A stretch of 64,000 nucleotides of DNA. Source: Heliocidaris tuberculata (Eukaryota > Echinodermata > Echinoidea > Camarodonta > Echinometridae). Under the pieces are notes generated by a model. It did no database searches and was not told the DNA's origin. It saw only the letters and a list, made by a program, of their open reading frames with translations. Positions 11,601-26,600 of the stretch are shown in pieces. Position 1 is the first letter of the stretch. Every line of letters begins with the position of its first letter. Location: the NCBI GenBank assembly GCA_025618425.1, contig CM046849.1, positions 34,126,462-34,190,461 on the forward strand. The letters are read 5' to 3'. A program made the position numbers and the translations under genes.

Positions 11601-14600
11601 ATATCTTCTTATTAACCCATGGGGCGTTTCATCAAGTGTCTTGTCGGTGATTTTTACCGACAAATTTGCTCTCAGCCAATCAGATACAAGGATTTCAGTA
11701 GCTTATAACAATTATTGCAACTTTATGAAACAGGGCCCTGATTCCTTTAGGTTTAAAACAGGAGCCACTCAGTTCTTGTAGGCAGTGGGTTAATGTGTGA
11801 TTAGATATTCTTAAGAAGATGTCATTGTGGAAAATGTTGAAGCCATAACTTAAGGCTTCTGACAAATATAGTAATGCAATCTCATCCCCTTCTTACACTG
11901 AACATTGAACACTGTCATTATGATGTCATCTTCACACATTACATCCTCTGTTGAATAACAGCATTTTTAATATTGATCAAATGCATTGACGAAAGGGGTA
12001 TTTCACTCTCCTTTTTGTTTTTCTTCAATTTCATTCTTCTGTCCATCTATAGAGAGTAGTCCTTCTATTGGCAGCCAGGGGAGGTCACGGAGGTCAAGTC
12101 GAAAATCACGGTCGCCAAGCCCTCAGGTCAGTCTACACTGTCATTTCATGATGTTTGATTAAATCTAATCTTATTTAATCCAATTAGGTGTGATGGCATC
12201 AGGTTTTGTATCTAATATATCATTCAGATTTACTCCATAAATTTAATTTGATATGCATGGTAAGTTTATGAATTTAATTGGTATGATTTGATGTATAGGA
12301 TTCTTCCATTGTAACAATATCCATGTTGAATTATTTGATTTAAGAATATTTTGTTCTATTAATAACAAAATCTGTAATACAAATCATATTGTTGGATATG
12401 AATTCTTGAAGGGGAAATCTGCCCTCATAACAAGTTGGTTTTACAAGACGCAGAAAAAATAAAGAAACTGATCAGTGAAGGTTTGAACAAAATATGATGA
12501 GAAATAAGAAAGTTATGAACTTTTGAAGTTGTAATCAATTAAACACAAATTGACAACTCTGTGATGTATCTTGCAAGCTCATTAATTTCCATATTCTCTA
12601 AAGAAAATATTCAATCATACATGAACCTCAGATATAATAATTGCTCATATGTTGTTTACACAAAACCTGTTTGAAACTAATCTATTTCTTTATCAAAAAC
12701 TTAGAAAATGAAAATTTGTGAAAGTTTCTGTACTGAGCAAATGGGAGAGGAGCTCACAAGCTACGGAGTTGCCAATTTGTGTTTGATCGATTATAACTTT
12801 GAAAATACATAACTTTCTTACTTCTTATCAGATTTTGCTAAAGCATTCACTAATCTGTTTCTCTCATTTTTCTGCTTTTATTCAAATCAACTAAATACCA
12901 GGGTGGACTTTCCCTTCAATGTATGTTTAATTCACTGTAATTGGTTTAAGTTACTTCAAATTTGAGAACAAAGTGAAATCATTATTATCCCTTATAATTT
13001 GTCAAATGATTGCAGCGCAAGGGAAAATGGTGTGAATTGTCCCAGAAATGCAATGTTTGCTCAAAGGTTCTTGAAATTTTCAAAGCTTCTAAAGATAAAT
13101 TGATCTTTAGTACTAACTGATGTTGATACTGAATGATTTTATTGGGTTGATTGATAGATCTAGTTCAGTTATGGGCAGGACTTGAGATCCGATGTAAGGG
13201 AGTCTGATGATGCAACGATCATGTGTCTGCATAGCAAAGAATGGTTAGTTTAAAATGCAAACATGATCATGTAATTGAGACTTACATATCGTCTCTCTTA
13301 CACTTTTAAAGATTCAAGAAGAGGTTGCTGTATCTATTTGTTAAGGCATGGATAATAGCAGCACAACAATTCCAGGAAGTTCCCTCACATTTGTGTGACA
13401 TTATACAGAATGTTAACTACTCTGAAAACAAGATATAATTATCACATGAATCTTTTTCTTGGTGTTTTATCTTTTTTTTTTTCAATCAAATCTTCACTTG
13501 TTTGCTTTCAACTTGCATTAGGTTTACTGTGTACATAGGTTAGAAAATAGTCATTGGCTTGGACAGGGGGGGGGGGGGGAGGGAGATGATGAAAGAAAGA
13601 GATTCAGAGAAGGGAATAAGATTTTTAAGAGATCACCATGTGATAGAGATGGAAGGAAAGGAGAAGAGACCAATTATGAGAGATTAAAAGTGATTATTAG
13701 AGACAGATAAAAGAAAAGATGTATATAACAGGTGATATAACAGATGATAACAAGTAAGATAGAAGATATGATAGAAGTATTAAGAAATGAGAAGAGATGA
13801 GTAGAGGGGAAAAATCAGAGAGAGAGAGAGAGAGAGAGAGCTAAGGACCGAATAACAAAGCAATTGGGAGAAAGAGAAAAGAGAGATATGGAGAAAGGAA
13901 CAGCTAGAGAACAGCAACATTGAAGGAGTATTTGCAATACCTTCATGAATAAAAATATGATAGAAGGGGAGACTATAGCAACAACTAGTGGTAAATGAGA
14001 ATTAATAGATACTTCATGTGATAATCAGGAAAGTGGGATGTAAAATAGAGATTATGAACCCTCTGACTATGGGGTTGACAGATGAGCTGATTTAAGAATC
14101 TGGTATAATTTTATGATGAATATTCATAGATTGGATTATGTGTATCAGTTTATTTGCTTCATTAAGCATAGAATCAGATAAGAATCACTTGAGAACCCAG
14201 CTCACAATAATCTGGGGTACCTTCAGGGATGGAATGAGTGGATCATCTTTATGGAGTCAGAAGGGCACTAATCCATGCCATTCTATTAAGATGTTCTTTT
14301 GGCTCTTAGGAGAAAATATATTGATGAAGTGTCTGTATGCTCTCTGATGATAGGACATTACATATATTAGAGATTTTTACATAGAATTCAAGATATTGAA
14401 GTGTATTGCTATACTTTGGTACAATTTAGAATACCATCAACTTGTTACATGAATGCATACTTGTTTGCCTACCCATGTTAAAGGTTGTCATTCACTTTCT
14501 CCACAATGAAACACAAATAAAACTATATGTAAACCTAGAAACATTGATGTTGAAATTGAAGTGCTTCAAAATAATACCGGCCTGTTCTTGAAATGAACTC

Positions 14601-17600
14601 ATCTGACTAGTCTTGAAAATGTAGAATGTAAAGGTATACGATATGGGAGGAGAGTAAAAAGTAGAGAAGTAAGAAGGAAATAAAATGTGGTGTTTTGAAC
14701 CCTCTAGGCTAAACATTGACAGAGCACTTGCTACGGTATCGCCACGGTTACCAAATCAAGACAGCCTTGAAGAGAATGACTTAGATTAGCATCGATCAGA
14801 AGAGTGATGCTCCCTCAGAACCCTAGAGGGCTCTCATACCATGCCATTCACTCAACCATTTTACTCTTTAAGAATATAGGTACATGATCAATGAACCCTC
14901 GACCGGTTTTAGAGGGAATTCTGTAATCATGTTCTTTCATCTGCCATGTTTATTTGTGCAGTCTTCAAGGAGAAAATGTTTATAACGGTCTGCTTGAACA
15001 TCTGAGATTTATATATGTTGCTTTATTTCATAAAGATGATTTGTGCAAGTTTTGTAAACAAGTTAATAGTCATGAATTTACTGATTAACATTTGTAAGTT
15101 AAGAATGATACAAAATCAATGACAAGATATTGGCAGGAAAATGCTCATGAAAACCAGATGCAAAATTAATGTTTTTTTCAAAAGCAAGAAAAAATTAAGA
15201 TATTTTCTTAAGTTCATCTGTGAAGCATGGTTGTAGGGTAGTTGCACGATTCAGCCACAGACGGAGAGAGAGAGATGGGGGGGGGGGGGGGGGGGTTGAG
15301 AAAAAAATGATGACATGCATTTTAAAGGAGTTCTACAAATTGAACCCTTTTCCTCACAGTATTGCTGAAGGGAAACTACATTATCAATGAGCTTTAGATA
15401 AACATGATAAATGTGTTAAAATATGTTTAATTTCATGGATAAATGTAGGAGTGTGAGGTATTGGCTTAAATGAGATATTATTTTGGTATGGGTGATATTC
15501 AGCTTCTTTGAAACAACACTTGGGTTTTCAATTTAAGGTTCATAGCTGACATATTGTCCCCGTGACCATCAATCTACAGTTTGACTGAAAAATAGAAGAA
15601 GAGTGAAATAGGGTTTGAAGTTCTTGCGATACAACTCATGAGTCACATTTACTCTCACAATTGGCTCTTTCCTCAGAATTTCCTAGTTTCCTAGTTAATA
15701 CAACTAAGGCCTACTTTAATTTTTTGCCACATGCAGAATATCATGTTATGCTTTGATTTTTATTCACTAGTTTTATGATTGTTTTGCAGTAGATTGATTA
15801 AGCTATTTATTATTTTCAATTTGTGAAGCACATAGAGACCTCCCTGTATAATGCACTATAAAAGCTAATGTATTAGGCCTATTATTATATTACTAATATA
15901 GTAGGAGGGTGAAATATGTTTACTGTGATCTTTGCAGCCCCCCCCCCTCCCCCTCATAACATTTGGATGGAACATCTGAACACTTCATGATGTCATGTCC
16001 TTCAGGTATAATGGTTCAGTCATAATAACAATATTGCCAAAATATATCACCACATCACCCACATGAATCACATATAATGAGTCATACTAACATAAATTTT
16101 GAGAAGAATATATTAAAAAAAAAAAAAGGGCTCTCGTTATTGGATGAATTATCTGAAATATAATAATAAATAAAGGAATGATAAAAGTTAAATGAAGGGA
16201 TATAAATGATGATATTTAATTTTAATTCACGAACAAAGAAGAAAAATGGTTGTCAGTAGTTTCACATCTTATGATGATCCAAGGTGTTGTAGAGCGAGAG
16301 TTTAATTTAGATAATTATGCAGAGAGAAATGAATGAAAAAAATTATTCTAAACCTGAGAATTGCCTGCATGCAAGTTATGAAGGGGGATGTGTGTTGGGA
16401 AGATGAGATTATGGTCCGTGGCGGATGAGGGGGGTGGGGGATGTGGGCCACGTGCCAGCCAAACTTTGTCTGTAATACCTCTAGTACCCAGCAGGAAAAA
16501 AAAATGTCTGTGTGCTCACCCCTCCCTCACTGGGCAAATTTTACACATATTTCTTCTCTTTCTTCTTGTCATTTTATTTAATATTTTCACTGTTGAAAAT
16601 TTGATAACCTTTGATTAATTTATTTATATGTAATCATATATTTTTGGCTTATACTATAAATACTACCATAGATACATGTAAAGTATAAACCAACTGACAG
16701 AAAAAAGAGATGAATATAGTTCTTTAGCATGAAGCACAATTGTGCTGCTTGTATTCTTGAGGGAAAGGAGATAAAGAATAGAGCAAGGAGAAATGTGACA
16801 TTTCTAGAATTTGGGAGGGAGATAAAAGGAATAGAATTAAGATTATTATTCATGCTGTGTCTCTTTAGTGCCAAGATAGCTATTGCACCTCTCTATTTCA
16901 ATCAGGATATAAACTTTCCATTCCCTCAGAAGTCATTTCCCACCTGTCATCTCAAGCAAGCAAGCAAATTTATTTTTGGGTGCCAGGGAGCAATTATTGA
17001 GGACAGAAATACTGGATTCTCGTTTACGGCATCACTTCAAGCTGTTTTTCTTTCTTTTCACTAGGCAGGCAATGCATCATGATGGGGAAAGAGAACATTT
17101 AAGACTTTTATCAGTTTTCCATCTGATGATTCTGTAATTGTCAACACGATACAGGGATGTGCTTTTCTCTTGGGAGATCTGATCTAAAGATGGTGACATT
17201 TTGGATTAATCATGAAGAAAATTCTTTCTAATCAGAGACTAATGACTGTCAATAACAGTCCCCTTTTAAATGAACAATTTTCACCTCTCTTTCCTTCTTG
17301 CTCTCTCTCTCTCTCTTGCTCTCTCTCTCTCTCTCTCTTTCACTTTCTCACTTGTTCTCATTACTCTGCTCTTTTCTGTGTTCCCTTTTTCCCTTTTTGA
17401 TATTTTACTATGTGTGTCTGTTTTTCCATTTCTTTTGGTGCCCGAAATCTCTTTCCCTTTCTTTATTCCTCTTTCTATCGAGTCTGTCTTTCTGTCTCTC
17501 TTTCTCTCTCATTCTCTCTTCAGCTCCTTAATAAGTAATGAGTTTTAAATTTTCCCTTAATTGCCTTGTTATATATGCATATTTTAATCATTGTCTCTGA

Positions 17601-20600
17601 GTTAAGCAAGTGTTGTACTGTGAGTTGTATGGTCACAAAGACACCAGTGTACTCCTCACCAATATTTTACTATTAGTGCAATCTCAATAACACAAATCTA
17701 GATAGATATAGACATGTGTCTGCACCAAAGAATGATTTTGTGAAGGTTTCATTGTGAGATTATTTGAAAAGCGGGATTTCATCACTCTCACCTGAAGTTT
17801 GCAAAATCAAATTTTGATTCGTCAATTCACGTTGACTCTTTGCAATAAAATGCTCTTGCAGACATAATTTAGGGATTGGCAGACCCATGCAGACAGTTTC
17901 CTCATTTTCTCTTCAATTTTGAGATGAGGTTATGTGGTTCTTAATCTAATACTAGTTAGAAATCAAATCATTCCCAGAGTACTCTCATATGGTCTGGGAT
18001 GTTTATTGCCTGTGCACGCGGCAGTGGAAAATCAATCGCGATTCAATTACTTTGCTAAGCAACTTTTACTTTATCCACTTAAAGCTAGACCAATAATGGT
18101 GAATTATAAATCAAGATGAGGGGTGCAGGGAAAGGATGGGAGCTAGGCAAAGAGTGATGGTATGTCTAGGACTTCCAACGCCCCCCCCCCCTTTTTTTTT
18201 GAGGGGGGGGGATTTTTTCATTCTCCAACTTAATGAAAGCTCTATGAAAAAATGTTTAGAGCTAGATATACATGTATGCTGATGTTGTATTCAACACATG
18301 AATATTAAACTGATGCAGATTTATTGACATATAATTGTATGTTTCATTTTTCTGAAACGTTGAATGAAATTGACTCAAATTTCCTTTTTTAATACGATTT
18401 ACCCTTCATATAACACTAAACATCAGACATATCTTTATCCATTCCTTGGTCATGGGCTGTACAAATAAACTAGGAGAATTCCAGTCATTTCTTGAATAGT
18501 TTTACACATATCAAGTTGTCATGATGGTGTCCCTTGAGAACAAAATATACATATACAATCACATTCTGATTGGTTTTTATAACTTCATATTTTATAAATT
18601 CCATTATATCATATGATGGAAGAAACCTCATTTTACTTTTGGGTTAAGTTAAGCTACTATACAAACATGAAAACGACAGTAACAACAACAGCATAATAAT
18701 TTCATTGTCTTGGTGTTCTTTAATTACAAAATTACTTTAAAAAATCAGGAATTCAAAATCTGCATTCCGTGATTGAGATGAACTTTTTCCTTTTGGGTGA
18801 TACGGTTTTGGGAAATGGTTTTGGGATGTGGTTTTGGGATGTGGTTTGTGATATGATCAAAGCAGGAGACAGCACTGTGACATTATAAAATGACAGAGAT
18901 TGGAGAGAAATTGATATCCAGAATGTTCCATAGGAAGGGAAGAAGAAATGCTCACTTGGGAATGTCAACCAATGTATGATTGATAAAGAAGTAACAGATT
19001 TGTGGTGAAATTTTATCCAAGTGCTCTTTTTACAAACTTTTTTGTATCGTTTGTTTCCTTGAGACTCTGTAGCACTATGGGGGGTGTACATAAAACTCTA
19101 GTTAAATATTCATTCACATTTTTAATAATGAGAATGCGACTAATATTCAAGAAGGAGACAGTAGAGAGATGATATGGATATTATATAAGTTTAAAATAAA
19201 AAAGAAGATCAACTTATTACCAACCAAGGAACAGTTGAACAAATGTGACCCTCCACCACAAAACGACCAATAAGTCAGAAATTTGGGTTTTTAAAATTTC
19301 AACACAGTTTGAAAGCTTAGATTCTAAGCTTTGAAATGATATATAACTTGTCTTGTATGGACCAAGCAAACCCTTGTAAATTACAATGAGAATGTCAATG
19401 TGTCAGACAGGCTAATGACCAAAACTATAGAGGCTCTAAAGAAGACTGACCATTTAAGAGTGCCTTATCTGTGTCCTATTGTTTGTCACACAAAAGGTTG
19501 AGTCAAATTTCCCTAGCATACACCATGAAGTACAAATTGGATTGGGTTGAAACTTTCCATACCTTTAGAACAGATATATTTCTTTGTTTCTTTAGATTTT
19601 GAATATCAGACAAAGCATAGCTTTTGAGCTATACCAGAAAAGCGATGTGAAGTACAAGCCCAGCAAGTTGACACACAAAGTTTGAATGTCCAGGAAAACA
19701 TGGTCATTTTGAATTAGAGCAAAAACATATTTCAACATGGTATTTTAATCTGAAATGTTGTCAGATGATAGATTTATAAATGAACTTCAGAAAATACATA
19801 AAAAATTAAAATCAAAATTTCCACCCAAACCACCTTTTTCATCTGTTTACTCTAAAACTCCCATTGCGACTTATTGGTCGTTTTGTGGTGGAGGGTCACA
19901 AATGTAATAATTGGGATGCTACCATTTCCAACACACACAAAAAAAAAAATCCTGGGGATTGGGATGAGTGTTTGCATACAAGCAATTTACATGTACACAA
20001 CAGCGTAATTAATTATGTCTGAACATATTAAATGTATTGATTGATTTGTTTATCTTTTTTTCTTACAGAGAACCTCACCAGCTAGGACACATGATGGCTT
20101 AGATCCAATTCATCCTGCTCTTCCTATTGTAAAGGTAACACGTCTTATCTGTTCTGATGTTTTGTTTTTATGCCCTTCTCTCTTCCAATTTTACAAACAT
20201 TTATCTCCTTCTCACCCTCCTCTTTAGTGCCAAGATCTTCAGAAAAATATTATTTTTGATATTCTCTTCTCCTTCATCAGCCCCTTTTGTATGACCCTCC
20301 TTATACTTTTTTTTTCTTTCTTCATCATTGTACTCATCATTTCTTGCATCAAACCATTTATTTCTTGGTAGAATTCTTCCTTTTCTTCTTCCTTTCTTTT
20401 CTTTCTGAGCTCTAAAAGTTGATTCATTGTGATGTCCCGTTTTTAAGATACAGTCTTTTGTGAGAATGCGTATAGATGTTGGTGAGAGTGCATATAGAGG
20501 TTCTAACTTGATATCTCTGTTCCAGTTTAAATTCTTGAATGCTTCATTTGTGTATGGTGATAAAAAGTCATTATGTATTCATGAATTTCCGTATCCTCAA

Positions 20601-23600
20601 GCGTAATGTATCCCATGAAGATTTCTTATAAGGTCCTGCAACATAAGAGATGATGAGCAGCGATCATGTCAACTCGGAGCCAGAAGGGCATTAACATTGA
20701 ATAAATATGTGGGTTAACACCATTCTGCCTCTCAGCAGACAGGTATAAAGACTCTAGTGTCTCTAGACAAGATTATTGTATGGTTCCTCTGTGGTGATAC
20801 TATCTCATTATGTATTCATTAACTACCATACCTATGGACTACACTCTCTTCCAAATGGGTACTTATGGGTTCGTTTGCACTGTACAGACTATCCTACTGT
20901 GCTATTTCTAAAATAAGCCCTATCAGAATTAAGTGTAAGTGTTGTGGGTTCTGTTTGCACTGCATGCCCTATGCTGTGATTCTTACATTGCCCTGCAGGG
21001 GTTATGATGCTGGTATATTGCTCCATCAAATTCACTGAGAGCATGCATGGGGCTTGTCTGTATTTTAGGGTTTTAAAGCAAATGGTACTCAGATGAAATA
21101 ATCTCCTTCCAGAATGTATTGTGTTGTAAATATTCATATGTAGTTTTTTTTTTGTTATGGAAGAAAATATACATTTTATATTGCAGAATTTTAGAAAAAA
21201 AATTAGTTGGTCATAACCATATTTCTACAGTGCTGCTGTATATTCTGGTAAGGTGTACATCTTGAATATACCAAGTTTATTTCTTAATTTTGTGATTATT
21301 CTTTTTTCTTGTTATTATTTTTTTTTAAATAAAATCTTAGTGATTTAATTCAGTGAATAATTTTAAGCATATTTTTGTTACCCTAACAAGAAATTAACTT
21401 AGTAGTTTTTATATAAAACTTGCTAGGTTTGAATTTTGAGACCTTGAGTGGTATTCTGAAAATGATGTTATCTTTTATGTTAGTAAAACAATGTTATTTG
21501 TCATAACAAGTCAAAAAGCTGGCTGGGCTTGCATAAACTAAAAAGAGACATTTGCTTAAGCCCCAATGATAAGTGTTTATTGCATGCAATTTCAGTTTGT
21601 TATGACAATTAACATTGTAACATTGTTTTTCTTAACATAAAAGATAAATAGCTTTCATGATATGGCCTCAAGAAACAAAGATAGATATAACAAGAACATA
21701 AAGCAACAAAAGAGAAGACAAGAATTATGCCTTCTTCATAGTCTCCTATCATCTCATATATTTTACCATAAAGATACATCAAATTTCTTGCCCTCCTTCT
21801 TCCTATGTAGGTCATTCCGTCGTTAAGAAGCGGAGATGATGAAAAGACCCTGCCAAGAGAAAGCTATGAATACATAATGATGTGTAATTATCTGGAAAGA
21901 ACATTGCAAGGAATGTCATATTACCCTTTTTACTGGGGAGAGGGGGGGGGGGGGGTGCTTAAAGGCATTGGTGATGGTACATATATAGGTTACCAGAAGG
22001 AGATGGTATGAGGGATGGTGAAGCTAAGATGTAAGTTAACACTCAAGGATAATGAAAAGAAGATGATAAATATTCATATCACTGTTGCTCATGGAATTAA
22101 TCCATTGTTTACTGCAATCAGATGGTTCGTGAATTAGGCCTATGGAGATGAGAGTGTTTAGTACTTAAAAAGTTAAGCTAAAGTAAGTTGTTAAGCTTTT
22201 TGTTTTGACTTTTTGAAAAATATTGCAATATTTCTTTAAAAGATTCTCAGTCATTATCCAGGAGATAAGGCTACATGTAAATTCAAAATCTAGAACTGTA
22301 GAAATTAAAATCTAAAAAATTCCTGGAAAAGCCAAGCTAGATTAAGATGATAATTTTTAAAGAACGAAGGTAGTAAAGATGAATTGTTCTGTCACATACT
22401 GAATGTGATGTTCATAGCCCTTACTCATAAATCTCTTCTATAAAAATCTATCTGCACGTGAGCATTAACCCTTTCAAGACAATTGACCACATTTTGTGGT
22501 TTGGCTTAATAAGTTTTGATTCAGAGCTCTAAAAAATATACCAGATGTATGAGTAGAAAGAGCAAAAATTTCTGCACATGCTATGTCCATTTTTGTCACA
22601 TGACCATATTGCATTTGATGTCAGGAATTTTATAAATGAAAATAAGCTTCAAAATCCTTAAATTGGCAACACATTGAGAGATTCAAAATCATTGTTTTTC
22701 ATCAAAATTGGCAATTTTTTCAACGTATCGATAAAATCACTAACCAGGTTTATTGTTCTAAAAGACATTACACCTATTAGAACCATCTAGCACTAAAAGA
22801 AAAATATTATTGTTGCCAATTTGAAGAACGAAATGTGATCAATTTAGCCCTTGAATAATTCCTGTCCTGAAAGGGTTAATAATAAATTGCTTACAACATA
22901 TAGCTTAAAAGTGAGGCAAGGCTGTTAAAGGGTAAGGGAGGGGGGTTAATTTAGGTATGCCATTGTTAATGATATTATGCAAACTGTTGACAGTATGTTT
23001 ATGAAAATAGAATAATGATAATAATGAGCCATTTTTATATTGGACATTAAAAAAATGCTCTGTTTTTAACTTATGCCTGAATATATAACACCCGGCCTGT
23101 GGTAGGCGTCTGGAGTTGTTAATATTTCAGATCAATATTTCTCCTCCCGTGAGCGACTTCCCGGGCAGCTAATATTCGGTTATTAATAATTCAAGCTGCG
23201 ATTTTGCTGCGGCATGTAAGCTTGGCTAGGTAAGATATAAGATAGCTCACAGCATGGTCTCCTTTGGGTCCTTATAAGATGAAAAATGTGACATGAGATG
23301 AGACAATGAAATAAAATGAGAATTATCTTCTGAGCAGCATTGTCTTCAGGCTTTTCATATTGCTGGGATAATGCATGAAAAAAAAAAATTAAAAATCATA
23401 GGAAAATGATTGTGATCATTGATGAACTTACCTGGGTAGATATTTTGGTAAATGTTAAAATCATTTGAAAGATTACGTGGGTAAGGTTTGAAATGGGGTA
23501 GGCTAAAATAGAGAAAAATATGATTTGATCTAAGGGCTTTGTGCCTGTTTAAATTACTTTCTTATTAGGATTGCTGGATTGTTGAGAAGATTAGTTTCTA

Positions 23601-26600
23601 TTTCAGCCATGTTTTTGTTAGTCACTGGACTGTTACCAAAATGAAGATAACTGGAACAATCTTTGATATGATATACATGTACATAGCTTTAAAAGAGACA
23701 ATGTACATGTCATCTGTATGGAGCCAGAAAGGTGTTAACTATGTGTTAAAGTATAGAGTTAAAGCCCTTCTAGCTCCAAACAGGCAATGTGGTAAAATTA
23801 GAATTATACTATTACTAAATGTCCACTACGTGGTAGAGATCTCAAAGAATTCATGTTTCAACATAGGCTCATCACGAGGGACATACTATGGAAAGTTGTG
23901 ACAGATATGAGTGGACTTCTCAACATTTTTATAGTTTAGGATATTCTCACAACAAGGTGCTTAAAATACCACTAGCTCACTGATCCCATTCATAATCTTA
24001 TTACAGTTAATTTTAATCTAATCAATGATCCGTAACAAATCATGCTCCATAGCTTATGAAATTTGCAGGCTTATATGAAAAATAGTCTCTATTTCAGACC
24101 TTTGTAATAGACAGCAGGACTTTGTACCATACTATGTTAGGTTCTCTAGTAAGTCTAAAATTATTGAAATAGAAATTTAAATATAAAACCAGAGAAGAGC
24201 AGTGTGCTTAGTAAATGAGATGTGTAAGGATGATTGAGTACTTTTAAGGAACTCTTGATAAAAGTACTTTCATGAACTCTCCTGAAGCATCAGGGACATT
24301 ATAATTATCCATAAATGAGATTATCTGATAGGATTGGTGGTCTATCTCACATCCTGAAGAGAGAATTATTATACTAGTAGAAGGAAGAGAGGATTTGGGA
24401 TTGATCTAGATAAAGAAATATGGATGAGAGGAAATGAAAAGATAAAGACATTGGATTTGGATTAATACAATCCAAAGAAGCATAAATAAGTCAAGATAAA
24501 TATACTGGGTTTGGTGATCAATACGAAGGCTACATTGTTAAGTGAAATTTAGAAGAAGCCATTCCAAGAGTGAGAGAAACAAGAAACAGTGAAAATGAGA
24601 AAGATAGTTTGAGAGAGAGAATAAAAGAGAGAGAGAGAGAGAGAGAGGGGGGGGGTGGATAGAGAAAGAGAGAGAGAGAGAGTGAAAGAAGAGAGATTAG
24701 AAAGATGAGAGATACAGAGAGCAGTAGAGAGTGAAAGTGCAAAAGGGAGAAAAACACATTAAAAACACTAATAGGAAAATACAAATAGAAGGAAGAAAGA
24801 TCTGATCTGCTGGAAAGAAGGAGAGGGAAATGGAAAGAGAGAGGGGCATAGAGTTTGTGAGAGAGGAACAGAGTTACAGAGACAGAAATAGGGGTTGAGA
24901 AAAGGATACAGAAAGAGAGCGAAGGAGAGAGATTAGATAACTGATGTATCATTGGTAATCCTATTTATTGCCATTAGACAAAGTGGATATCTAAGGTAGA
25001 TTGTAACCTCTTAAAGTACTTCTGTAATCGTAAGTTCATCCTCCGGGCTTAATACAATCTGAGCTTTCCCTCCAGCCAGAAAAGATACCATACAACTGCC
25101 TTGTATTTACAATATATCAATGTTGTTTTGATGATATAGCTTTCTAATCCTTGTAAGGTGAAATTACATCTGTACACTTTGGAAATGTTATACAGCCATC
25201 TATTATTATTTATTTTGTATGTACAGTTTTATGTATTGAAATGACAATCTTTACCTGGTGAAATAGATAAGTAAGTCTTCTTATCTATACTTTATTGTTT
25301 TTGTTTCTTTATTTCTTTAATATCAGCATCTCTCTTCGTGAAAGATAAGAGAAATTGAAGCTGAAGAAAATGATTACACATTACTTTAAGGCAAAATGGG
25401 TAGCAGATGATGATTAGACAAAGTAGTAATTAGTCTGAAGGAATTTGATTTAGCTGAAATAAAAATTGACAAATCCACTGTAGACAAGCTGAAATGTTGA
25501 CTAAATTGGTATTAACTAATTAGGTCTAGACCATTTGATGATAGACAAATAGCAATTATAAAACATGCTTATCGGACTGCATGGCAAAAAATAGTTTGTC
25601 GTAAATATAGCTATAATAGACAGAAAAGGCTTAGAGATGAACTGGCTATTAGCCTAATGACTATCAGGCTAAATTATGAATGGACAAAATGTAAGGGAGG
25701 CATTGGACTATATGGCAATACTGCTAAAACATGGCATGGCAAAGTTATATACAGAAATGTCTATTGCTTAGTGAGTATGGCTGATAATGCAAATGATTTT
25801 TCCTCTCAACCGCTTTCTTTTTGTATTTACTTAGCTTTTTATAGGTACACAAATACAAAAAGAATATCAATTGAATATTCTTTTTTAGAGATGAGTATGG
25901 ATTTTACTGATTGCCATTAACCTTTTCTCCCAATTATCTATCAACCCTAGGTTCCATCTGATAAACTCTCACATGCAGGCACCATCCTACGTACACTTCT
26001 CCTAGCAAAGTCACCTAACCTCATCAAAGACAGGAAGAACAACCTACGAACCTACCGCAAGTGTATGGTGGGTTCCGAGATGGTTGATTGGTTGATGCAA
26101 CAGGGTCAGATGACATTGGTGAGGTCACGGCCTCAAGCTATTGGGATGTGGCAGGCTCTACTGGAAGAGGGAGTTATCACTGAAGGTTTGAAGAAACTTT
26201 CATCTTTTAGATTGCAGGGTAGCTTTAACAAGGGGTTATACAGTGCTAGGGAAGGGGTATGCAGGGAGTATTTGGTATCAGTAAGAAAGCTGCATCCGGA
26301 ACGGCAAAGGCATGAAAACTAGTTGGTGATGTCACTTTAAAGTTAAAAGTTATAATTCAACATTTCTCAGTGATGTTGAGGTACAGTGATATAAAGCTAT
26401 ATCATGGTAGTATACATGTAGGTATTTGTCAGCCCCATGTCTATACCACAAAATTATGATTTTCAAAAATTATGCATTTTTGCATATCGAGTGTTTTTTT
26501 TTGGTGCCACTTCATGTTGTTAAGCTACCTACAGGCTTGTTTACACATGATCTTTATGTAAATAAATGGTAAGAAATCATTTTTTGTACATGACAAAGGC

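Larger units (their letters stand above)
12920..19244. other. EPAC intron, no gene seen
   Basis: Contains GA-rich sequence with a G14 tract (13560-13860), a small palindromic repeat (14254-14306), a G19 tract (15277-15295), CT-rich sequence (17290-17520) and a C11/G9 hairpin (18181-18211). No convincing exon. Confidence 0.6.

Noticed and set aside
21811..21881. Exon-like open segment after tatgtag ([20 protein letters not shown])
   Set aside because: The only nearby donor would leave two extra bases and break the phase 0 to phase 0 join between the exons ending at 20134 and starting at 25951.
24530..24952. 140-codon minus-strand Ser/Leu-rich open frame
   Set aside because: It covers GA-rich low-complexity DNA with no recognisable domain or splice context.
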